A stretch of DNA of 64,000 bases from DAHVFK01 sp963755395. Lineage in GTDB: Bacteria; Pseudomonadota; Gammaproteobacteria; Burkholderiales; SG8-39. Below, in pieces: positions 38,601-45,046 of this stretch. The translations under genes and the position numbers were made by a program. The DNA lies in the NCBI GenBank assembly GCA_963755395.1, contig CAVWJJ010000002.1, positions 868,001 to 932,000 on the forward strand, in the 5' to 3' direction. The notes under the pieces are model-generated. The model was not told the DNA's origin. It searched no databases and was given only the letters and a program-made list of their open reading frames with translations. How positions within the stretch are numbered: position 1 is the first letter of the stretch; each line of letters starts with the position of its first letter.

Positions 38601-39215
38601 GCGCCGCAGGTGATCGAGCGCATGTTCGAGCCGTTCTTCACCACCAAGGAAGTCGGCCGCGGCAGCGGAATGGGGCTCTCGACCGTGCACGGCATCGTGC
38701 ATGAGCACGGCGGGCACGTCGTGGTCGACACCGCGCCGGGCAAAGGTGCCGCCTTCAGGGTGCTGCTGCCCGCGCCTGCGGACGACGCCCAGGCGGATGC
38801 GCCCGAAAGCGCGCCCGGCGCGGCGCGCAAGCCGCTGCGCCAGGCGCTCGAGGGCCGGGTGCTGCTGGTCGACGACGAGCAGATGGTGGGCGATTTCGTG
38901 GCCGAGCTGCTCGGCGGCTGGGGCCTGGAGGTGACCGTGCAGCGCGACCCGATGGAAGCCGAGGCCTGGCTCGCGGCCGATCCGGCGCGGGTCGACGTGC
39001 TGCTCACCGACCAGACCATGCCGAAAATGACCGGCCTGGAGCTCGCGCGCCGCGCCGGTGAGCTGCGCCCCGGGCTGCCGGTGATCCTGTACAGCGGCTA
39101 CGCCGTGAACATCGGCGCCGAGCAGCTCGAGCGCTGCGGCGTGCGGGCGCTGCTCGCGAAGCCGGTCGAGCCCGAGACGCTGTTCACGGCGCTAGCCGAG
39201 GCGCTGCGCCGCTAG
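35697..39215 (+). CDS. Hybrid sensor histidine kinase: GAF, five PAS, HisKA, HATPase, REC
   Basis: A 1172-residue soluble hybrid kinase with no transmembrane segment. Order: GAF (about 10-160); PAS domains starting near residues 171, 294, 417, 540 and 666, each opening with ASEE[QR]YRAIFNA; HisKA near 790 with His about 805 in GGIAHDFNNILTG; HATPase_c (NLCINARDAM, ADTGPGIAP, GMGLSTVHGI); and a C-terminal receiver from about 1057 with phospho-Asp in LLTDQTMPKMTG. PAS1-PAS2 and PAS4-PAS5 are near-duplicates. It starts at GTG 35697, 72 bases after the regulator. Ligands unknown. Confidence 0.92.
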   Translation: MRRRSPNRTEDALRGAALAVSTAAGEGVFRELVRAIATILDVEVAFIALPKDEDARTLKMLAYYADGRMNEDFEYPIAGTPCETVVGREFRVYPSGVTEHFPLDEDFRTMKVDGYAGYPMHDARGRPSGLMVVASRRPIADPELIESVLKIFAARAMVELERRRAEAALQASEEQYRAIFNASEDALVLWNSSLRRVDVNTAYERLYGWTREEVVGRGYESLGVVARFSEPRLDLVRRTLAGETCRVELESVRKNGERFQADIRTIPFMHRGERHVLTIARDITGRRQREEALRASEERYRAIFNASFDSMIIRTLEGEIVDVNPALEAMYGYMREDLIGKTFGPIIPETLAGPYRRYLAEVASGRPVRTESSLPRKDGSYVHIEALGSLVTYHGKPHVLSVARDISERREREQALRASEEQYRAIFNATTDGLVLRDAELRLVDVNPALLEMTGFTRAETIGQERVLFAPPELHDKVREAYRRALAGEHVVYESDAIRRDGTRFQVEMRYLPIQYQGRPHVLAIARDITERKRAEAAVRASEEQYRAIFNATDDALVLWDSSLRRVDVNAAYERLYGWSREEVVGQRGFEWRSVTPAYAERRLDFVRRSLAGETCHVELESVRKDGERFQADVRTIPFMHRGERHVLTVVHDVTERRRREEALRASEEQYRAIFNASFDGMIIRTLDGEIVDVNPALLAMYGYAREELIGRTFGPIISEQRAGSFRGYLAEVAAGQPYRTESRVPRKDGSKVYIEVLGSSVTYKGRPHVLSVVRDITARRELEAQLRQAQKMEAIGHLTGGIAHDFNNILTGIMGYLTLAAEGEAAQSDAKLARQLQQAQHGATRARELIQQMLAFSRVQKGKPRAVALAPLVEDAVQLLSSSLPSTVELSTALEADVPTVMIDPVQVDQILLNLCINARDAMDGAGSIRVSVSAAAHSGGAVCASCHQAVDGRYVELRVADTGPGIAPQVIERMFEPFFTTKEVGRGSGMGLSTVHGIVHEHGGHVVVDTAPGKGAAFRVLLPAPADDAQADAPESAPGAARKPLRQALEGRVLLVDDEQMVGDFVAELLGGWGLEVTVQRDPMEAEAWLAADPARVDVLLTDQTMPKMTGLELARRAGELRPGLPVILYSGYAVNIGAEQLERCGVRALLAKPVEPETLFTALAEALRR

Positions 39216-39342
39216 ATCCGGCGGCCGCGCCCTGCGGCCGCACCGAAACAAACGCGCAACAAAGCGTGCGCAGACGGAAATCTGGCCGATACCTGCCGCT
39301 CCCAGCATGTCCCGCATGCAAACCGAAACGGGAGCGAGCGAC

Positions 39343-39576
39343 ATGAACACCGGCCACAGCGACATCCTGGTGCACGTATCCAACCCGCCCAACGCAGGCC
39401 TGCGCCAGACCCTACTCGCGCGCCTCGCCGCCGAGCCCGGCGTCACGCAGGTGCGCTCCGCCGGGGAATCGGGATGGCTCCTGCTCGTTCATTACGACCG
39501 AAGCGCGATCAGCGCGCTCGGGATCCTGCGTTGCGTGACGGCGCAGGGCTACGCCGCAAGTCTCGTCGGCATGTGA
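39343..39576 (+). CDS. Small HMA-like protein lacking CxxC
   Basis: A 77-residue protein with a ferredoxin-like, heavy-metal-associated pattern (DILVHVSNPPNAGLRQTLLA, then WLLLVHYDRSAISALGILRC). The metal-binding CxxC is absent. GGGAG lies nine bases before the ATG at 39343; an in-frame ATG at 39307 is an alternative start. It lies 55 bases before the ferritin-like gene. Function unknown. Confidence 0.7.
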   Translation: MNTGHSDILVHVSNPPNAGLRQTLLARLAAEPGVTQVRSAGESGWLLLVHYDRSAISALGILRCVTAQGYAASLVGM

Positions 39577-39631
39577 GCGCCGGCGCGACCGCATCACCAC
39601 CACCACCCACCACAGACTGAGGAGCATGACC

Positions 39632-40567
39632 ATGCAAACACAGTTGCAAACAGCAGACAGCAAGCGCTACGCCAGGGCGGTCGAAGTATCGAAGCGGGTG
39701 CGCTTCGAAATCGAGCGCGACGTGATCCGCGGCCGCAAGTTCGATTTCGGCAAGAAATTCCTGCCCGACGGACTGTCCAAGATCGGCCGGCTCGACTTCC
39801 TTGGCGCGGACGAGAAGCGGCTTGTGAGCCAGATCCAAGGCCGCACCTACGCCAACATGTTCGGCCTGGTCGAGCGCTTCATCGGCCCGAAGATGTCGGA
39901 GGTGAGCCGCGACCACTGGCTCGGCGACCAGGCGGCGTTCGAGGCGCTGGTGCGCTTCACCGACGAGGAGCTCAAGCACCAGGAGATGTTCCGCCGCATA
40001 GAAGCGATGTGCGCAGAGGGCATGCCGCAGGGCTACAGCTTCCTGCCGCAGCCGAACGACGTGGCCGGCGTGGTGCTGGGCAAGCCGACCTGGTCGGTGC
40101 TCGCACTGATCTGCCACATCGAGATCTTCGTGCTGGCGCACTACCGCGAGGCGATCGAGAAGGACGGCGAGCTCTCCGAGCTGTGGAAGGACGTGTTCAC
40201 CTTCCACGCCAGGGAAGAGGCGCAGCACGCGATCATCGACGAGATCGAGTGGCGGCGCGAGGACGCGAAGCTCACCTCCGAAGAGCGCGACCACGCGGTG
40301 GACGAGCTGATCGCGCTGGTCGCGGCGGTCGATGGCATCCTGCAGCTGCAGGCAAAGGCCGACACCGACTATTTCCTGCGCGTCGTCGGCCGCAGCTTCG
40401 ATGGCGCGCAGGTCGAGGCGCTCGGCGCGGCGTTTCTGTACGCCTACCGCTGGCAGTACATCATCTCGGGGGTCGAGGACGAGCGCTTCCGCAGTGACCT
40501 CGGCGGCCTGATCAATGCGGCGCAGTTCGAGCGCATCGGCGCCGCGCTCGCGCCGATCGTGGGCTAG
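39632..40567 (+). CDS. Ferritin-like di-iron protein
   Basis: A 311-residue helical protein. Two carboxylate/His clusters typical of di-iron four-helix bundles are visible: RFTDEELKHQEMFRRIE and FHAREEAQHAIIDEIEW, the latter with an ExxH-type motif. Whether it is an oxygenase, oxidase or storage protein cannot be told; distant likeness to AurF-type N-oxygenases is possible. GAGGAG precedes two in-frame ATGs at 39626 and 39632; the second has better spacing and is used. Confidence 0.78.
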   Translation: MQTQLQTADSKRYARAVEVSKRVRFEIERDVIRGRKFDFGKKFLPDGLSKIGRLDFLGADEKRLVSQIQGRTYANMFGLVERFIGPKMSEVSRDHWLGDQAAFEALVRFTDEELKHQEMFRRIEAMCAEGMPQGYSFLPQPNDVAGVVLGKPTWSVLALICHIEIFVLAHYREAIEKDGELSELWKDVFTFHAREEAQHAIIDEIEWRREDAKLTSEERDHAVDELIALVAAVDGILQLQAKADTDYFLRVVGRSFDGAQVEALGAAFLYAYRWQYIISGVEDERFRSDLGGLINAAQFERIGAALAPIVG

Positions 40568-40571
40568 GGCC

Positions 40572-41087
40572 ATGGACAGCCGGCCCACGATCCGCGCACT
40601 GCGGCCAGAGGACGCGCCGCTGGTGCAGGCGTTCGTGCGCCGGCTGTCGGTCGAGTCGCGCCGCCGGCGCTTTTTCGCGCCGATCAACGAGCTCACGCCG
40701 GGCCAGCTCGAGCGCGTCACGACCGGCGCCGGGCCGGACGACCTCAACCTGGGGGCGTTCGACGCGGAGGGCCGGATCGTCGGCCTGGCGCAGTACGCGA
40801 CGGAAGACGGCGCCAGCGGCGAGTTCGGCGTGGTGGTCGACGACGCCCTGCAGCGCAGCGGCCTCGGCACGCGCCTGGTGCAGCGGCTGCTTCAAGCCGC
40901 ACGCGCGCGCGGCCTCGTCGCGCTCAACGGCTTGGTGTTGTACGACAACTGGCCGATGCTCGGCCTGGCGGTCAAGCTCGGCTTCGACCTGGCCGCGGAC
41001 CGGGACCCGGCGCTGAAGCGGGTGGAGAAGATCGTCGATGCGAAGAAGGCGCAATGGGCGTCAATGCCGTACGCAGCCGCGGGGTGA
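40572..41087 (+). CDS. GNAT-family N-acetyltransferase
   Basis: A 171-residue GNAT enzyme. The N terminus TIRALRPEDAPLVQAFVRRL is typical, and the acetyl-CoA loop is QRSGLGTRLVQRLLQAARARG. LVLYDNWPMLGLAVKLGFDL is the motif B region. It resembles the GNAT domain fused to protein-acetylating acyl-CoA synthetases, but here stands alone. ATG at 40572 lies four bases after the ferritin-like stop. It overlaps the next gene. Confidence 0.87.
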   Translation: MDSRPTIRALRPEDAPLVQAFVRRLSVESRRRRFFAPINELTPGQLERVTTGAGPDDLNLGAFDAEGRIVGLAQYATEDGASGEFGVVVDDALQRSGLGTRLVQRLLQAARARGLVALNGLVLYDNWPMLGLAVKLGFDLAADRDPALKRVEKIVDAKKAQWASMPYAAAG

Positions 41088-41614
41088 CGCGCCGACGGCT
41101 CGAAACCCAGGGGCTGGCGGATCTGGCGGACGGCGACATCGCGGCCTGGGGCCGCTGGGTGCAGTTTCCGTACGCGCTGTGCGCCGCGATCGTCGCGTCC
41201 GGCACGCTGCTCGCCTCGGCCGCGATTCTGTGGGCGCTGATTGCGCTCGCCGCGGCTGCGGCGGCGTCGCGCGTGCACCCGTTCGATCCTCTCTACAACG
41301 GCTGGCTACGGCGCTACACGCGTACGCCACGGCTGCCCCTGCGCGCCGCGCCCACGCGCTTCGCCTGCGGCGTCGGGGCCGCGTGGCTTCTGGCCGCCGG
41401 GCTGGCGTTCGCGCTCGGGGCGCCTGTGGTCGGCTACGCGATGGGCGCGACCATGGTGGCGATCCAGGTTCTTGTCGCGACGACTCACATCTGCGTCATG
41501 TCGCTCGTGTACCGACTGCTGTTCGGCCTTGCGCGAACTCGCGCGCCGGCGTGCAGTAGTTCTCGGCTGGCGCCGTCGTCGCCGGGCGACAATTCGCCGC
41601 GGCGCGAGAACTAG
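41084..41614 (+). CDS. DUF4395-like membrane protein
   Basis: A 176-residue membrane protein with about four hydrophobic segments. RWVQFPYALCAAIVASGTLL, HPFDPLYNGWLRRYTRTPRL, TRFACGVGAAWL and THICVMSLVYRLLFG match the DUF4395 layout. The GTG at 41084 overlaps the GNAT stop (GTGA); an in-frame ATG at 41054 lies within the GNAT gene. The C-terminal ~20 residues are low-complexity. Function unknown. Confidence 0.77.
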   Translation: MTRRRLETQGLADLADGDIAAWGRWVQFPYALCAAIVASGTLLASAAILWALIALAAAAAASRVHPFDPLYNGWLRRYTRTPRLPLRAAPTRFACGVGAAWLLAAGLAFALGAPVVGYAMGATMVAIQVLVATTHICVMSLVYRLLFGLARTRAPACSSSRLAPSSPGDNSPRREN

Positions 41615-41701
41615 GTCGCAAAGCGCCTCACATTCTCTGACGCGCGATCCGCGCACGGTCTATGTTGTCTGCCTCGCTTGGCGAATCCAAAGGGGGGTGC
41701 C

Positions 41702-43165
41702 ATGAGTGACCCGAGAATGTGGATGATCTGGCCGGACAATCCGGCGTTGTCGATCCTCGCGCTTTCGCTGCTCGCGATGTTCGCGCTGTACGCGGCGCGC
41801 GCGCCGATGCACGGCCTGCTGCGCTCGGCGAGCCAGGCGCTGGGCGGGCCGCTGCGCCTGGGGGCGCGCTGGCTGTTCGGCGTCGCGGCCGAGATGAAGG
41901 CGCGCAACAAGGCAGTGCTGCTGGCGCAGGGCCGGCGCGAGACCGGCCAGCGCATCGAGCGCGAGTTCGAGCGCCTGGCGCTGCTGGTGCAGCGCGACCT
42001 GCAGGGCTATCCCACGCTGCAGCGCAAGCTGCTGGAGGAGATCACCCGGGTCGAGGAGGACTACAAGAAGTGCGGCGAGGTCCCGCCGCCGCCGCCCGAC
42101 TGGGTCGATGCGCTCGCCGCGGTCGCCAAGATCAAGACCGGAGGCGGCGAGGTGGTGCAGAAGATCCTGACCGACATTCGCCAGTCGATCGAGGGCATCC
42201 ACGACAAGGCGCTGGCCGAGTACCGGCGCGCCTACCAGATGCGCCACAGCATCCTGGAAGGCTTCATGCCGTACTGGCGCTCGCTCGACAAGACCATGAA
42301 GCAGGTCGACAAGAACATGAGCGGGATCCAGGACGCGGCGGCCGCGGTCGACGCGCAGATGGCGAGCTACAAGGAGATTGCCGCGCGCAGCGACGAGGCC
42401 GAGAGCAGCCTGACCCACTCCGCGTTCACGCAGTTCTTCATCGCCGCGCTGGTGATGGGGGTCGCGCTGGGCGGCGCGTTCGTTAACTTCAAGCTGATCG
42501 CGCTGCCGATGTCGGAGATGGTCGGCGCGAGCGACTACCTGACCGCGACGCTGCGCACCTCGGAGGTGGCGGCGCTGGTGATCATCCTGGTCGAGGCCTC
42601 GATGGGGCTGTTCCTGATGGAGTCGCTGCGCATCACCCACCTGTTTCCGCGCATCGCGAACCTGAACGACCGCATGCGCCGGCGCATGGTGTGGATCTCG
42701 CTCACCCTGCTGCTCACGCTGGCCGGGATCGAGTCGGCGCTCGCGCTGATGCGCGACATGCTGATCCAGGACAAGCAGGCGCTGCTGCAGTCGCTCGCCG
42801 CGGCGCCCGCGGCAGTGAGCGAGGGCTGGCTGGGCCATATCCCGACCGCGGGCCAGATGGTGCTCGGCTTCATCCTGCCGTTCGCGCTCGCCTTCGTCGC
42901 CGTGCCGCTCGAGTCGTTCATCCATTCGGCGCGCACCGTCGGCGGCGCGCTGCTGGTGAATCTGCTCGGCGCGGCGGCCTTCGCGCTGCGCGTGCTCTCC
43001 AACCTGGTGCGGCAGCTGAGCCGCGCGCTGGTGCACGCCTACGACGTGCTGATCGTGCTGCCGCTGGTGCTGGAGCACGCGCTGCGCTCGCGGCGCAGTG
43101 GCGCGCGCACTCCCGCGGCGCAGCGGGTGGATCCGGGGGAAACGACCCTGCATCCGTTGTCCTGA
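41702..43165 (+). CDS. Multi-pass membrane protein with coiled coil, unknown function
   Basis: A 487-residue inner-membrane protein. One transmembrane helix (about 16-36) is followed by a long cytoplasmic or periplasmic helical region (about 60-225, with coiled-coil-like heptads around SLDKTMKQVDKNMSGIQD). About four further transmembrane segments fall between residues 235 and 450. AAGGGGGG lies upstream of the ATG at 41702. The next gene, a vWA-like lipoprotein, starts 10 bases later, so the two probably work together. Not recognised. Confidence 0.78.
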   Translation: MSDPRMWMIWPDNPALSILALSLLAMFALYAARAPMHGLLRSASQALGGPLRLGARWLFGVAAEMKARNKAVLLAQGRRETGQRIEREFERLALLVQRDLQGYPTLQRKLLEEITRVEEDYKKCGEVPPPPPDWVDALAAVAKIKTGGGEVVQKILTDIRQSIEGIHDKALAEYRRAYQMRHSILEGFMPYWRSLDKTMKQVDKNMSGIQDAAAAVDAQMASYKEIAARSDEAESSLTHSAFTQFFIAALVMGVALGGAFVNFKLIALPMSEMVGASDYLTATLRTSEVAALVIILVEASMGLFLMESLRITHLFPRIANLNDRMRRRMVWISLTLLLTLAGIESALALMRDMLIQDKQALLQSLAAAPAAVSEGWLGHIPTAGQMVLGFILPFALAFVAVPLESFIHSARTVGGALLVNLLGAAAFALRVLSNLVRQLSRALVHAYDVLIVLPLVLEHALRSRRSGARTPAAQRVDPGETTLHPLS

Positions 43166-43175
43166 GGGGGCCATC

Positions 43176-43841
43176 ATGCGAAATCGAACGCTCGCCACTT
43201 CGCTCGCCGTTGCCGCTTTGGCACTTGCGGTTTCCGGCTGCGGCGATTCGCGCAGCCACGCGCAGGCGGTCTACGTGCTGGTGGACACTTCGGGCACCTA
43301 CGCGCGCGAGGCCGGCAAGGCCGAGCGGGTGATCAACTACCTGCTCGGCACCCTGAACCCCGGCGACTCGCTCGCGGTGGCGAAGGTCGAAAGCCGCAGC
43401 TTCAGCGAGAAGGACATCGTGGCCAAGGCGACTTTCGACACGCGCCCGAGCGAAGCGAACGCGCAGAAGCGCGCCTTCCGCGACAGGACCGACGCCTACC
43501 TCAAGTCGGTGCAGGGCACCGCCCACACCGACATCACGGGCGGGCTGATCCAGGGCGCGGAGTTCCTGAAAGAGACCGGCGCCGGCACCAAGACCATCAT
43601 CGTCTTCTCCGACATGGAGGAGGACCTGGACAAGGTGACGGTGCGCAACTTCCCGATCCGGCTCGATCACATCCGCGTCATCGCGCTCAACGTCACCAAG
43701 CTCAGGAGCGACAACATCGACCCGCGGCGCTACCTCGGCCGGCTGGATGCCTGGCACAAGCGCGTCATGGCCGCCGGCGCCTCGGAGTGGAAAGTGATCA
43801 ACGACATCGAGCGCCTGGACGGCATCTTCGCCAGCAGCTAG
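43176..43841 (+). CDS. vWA-like lipoprotein
   Basis: A 221-residue predicted lipoprotein. The signal peptide ends ALALAVSGCG. The mature part has a von Willebrand A-type pattern: strand plus MIDAS-like VYVLVDTSGTYAREAGKAER, a Thr in TAHTDITGGLIQ and an Asp in TIIVFSDMEEDLD. It could bind metal and a partner protein in the periplasm. It directly follows the membrane-protein gene. Its TAG stop overlaps, within CTAG, the stop of the convergent ilvA gene. Confidence 0.8.
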   Translation: MRNRTLATSLAVAALALAVSGCGDSRSHAQAVYVLVDTSGTYAREAGKAERVINYLLGTLNPGDSLAVAKVESRSFSEKDIVAKATFDTRPSEANAQKRAFRDRTDAYLKSVQGTAHTDITGGLIQGAEFLKETGAGTKTIIVFSDMEEDLDKVTVRNFPIRLDHIRVIALNVTKLRSDNIDPRRYLGRLDAWHKRVMAAGASEWKVINDIERLDGIFASS

Positions 43842-45046
43842 CCGAGCCGCTCGACCCGCACCCCCCGCGCCTGCAGCGCGGCGACGATCGCCTCGCTGTG
43901 GGCGCGGTCGCGCGCCTCGAGCAGGAACTCGACCTCCGGGGTGCGCACCGAGGCGGTGCCGAACAGGCGCTGGTGCTGCACCTCGACGATGTTGCCGCCG
44001 GCCTCGCCGATCAGCTGCGCCACCTTGGCCAGGCTGCCCGAGACGTCCGGCATCGACACCCTCAGGCGCGCCAGGCGCCCGTCGCGCACCAGGCCGCGCA
44101 TCAGCACCGCGGCCAGCACCCGGGTGTCGATATTGCCGCCGGTGAGCACGATGCCCACGCGCCGGCCGGCGAAGCGCTGCGGGTGCTGCAGCAGCGCCGC
44201 CAGGCCCGCCGCGCCCGCGCCTTCGGCCACGGTCTTCTCGATCTCGATCAGGGCCACGACCGCCTGCTCGATCGTGTCCTCGGCCGCGAGCAGCACCTCG
44301 TCCACCAGCTCCTTTGCCAGCGCGAGGGTGAGCTCGCCCGTGTCGCGCACCGCGAGGCCCTCGGCGATGGTGTCGCCGCCGACCTCGACCGGCAGGCCTG
44401 CCAGGCGCTGGTACATGGCGGCGTAGGTCTGCGATTCGACCCCGTAGATCCGCAGCCGGGGCTTGATCGCCCTCGCCGCGACCGCTATGCCGCCGAGCAG
44501 CCCGCCGCCGCCCACCGGCACCACCAGCGCGTCGAGCTCCGGCATGTCGGCCAGCATCTCGAGCGCGACCGTGCCCTGGCCGACAATCACCGCCGGGTCG
44601 TCGTAGGGATGGATGAAAGTCAGCGCGTCGCGCGCCTCGAGCTTGCGCGCGTGGCGCGCGGCGTCGGCGAGCGTGTCGCCCTCGAGCACCACCTCGGCGC
44701 CGTGCACGCGGGTATTGGCGACCTTCGAGTTGGGCGTGCCTCGCGGCATCACGATCACCGCGCGCATCCCCAGGCGCGCGGCGTGGTAGGCCACGCCCTG
44801 CGCGTGGTTGCCCGCGCTCATCGCGATCACCCCGCGCCGGCGCTCGTCCTCGCGCAGCGACAGCAGCTTGTTGAGCGCGCCGCGCTCCTTGAACGAGCCG
44901 GTGAACTGCAGGTTCTCGAACTTGAGCCAGACCTCGGCGCCGGTGAGCTGCGACAGCGTGCGGCTGTGCAGCAGCGGCGTGCGCTCGATGGCGCCGGCGA
45001 TGCGCACCGCAGCGGCCCTGACGTCTTCGATCGACAGGGAATTCAT
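43838..45046 (-). CDS. ilvA: Threonine ammonia-lyase (threonine dehydratase)
   Basis: A 402-residue PLP-dependent enzyme converting threonine to 2-oxobutanoate and ammonia. The PLP Lys is in FTGSFKERGALNKLL, the phosphate loop is VPVGGGGLLGG, and a C-terminal ACT-like regulatory region (RVSMPDVSGSLAKVAQLIGE) is present. The length fits the single-ACT catabolic/biosynthetic type. The ATG at 45046 overlaps the treY stop (ATGA), so it is the last gene of the long minus-strand operon. It is intact, marking the left limit of the frame-damaged zone. Confidence 0.93.
   Translation of the reverse strand: MNSLSIEDVRAAAVRIAGAIERTPLLHSRTLSQLTGAEVWLKFENLQFTGSFKERGALNKLLSLREDERRRGVIAMSAGNHAQGVAYHAARLGMRAVIVMPRGTPNSKVANTRVHGAEVVLEGDTLADAARHARKLEARDALTFIHPYDDPAVIVGQGTVALEMLADMPELDALVVPVGGGGLLGGIAVAARAIKPRLRIYGVESQTYAAMYQRLAGLPVEVGGDTIAEGLAVRDTGELTLALAKELVDEVLLAAEDTIEQAVVALIEIEKTVAEGAGAAGLAALLQHPQRFAGRRVGIVLTGGNIDTRVLAAVLMRGLVRDGRLARLRVSMPDVSGSLAKVAQLIGEAGGNIVEVQHQRLFGTASVRTPEVEFLLEARDRAHSEAIVAALQARGVRVERLG

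Noticed and set aside
35214..38717. 1167-residue minus-strand open frame
   Set aside because: It mirrors the repeated PAS domains of the sensor kinase; the repeats in it come from the coding strand.
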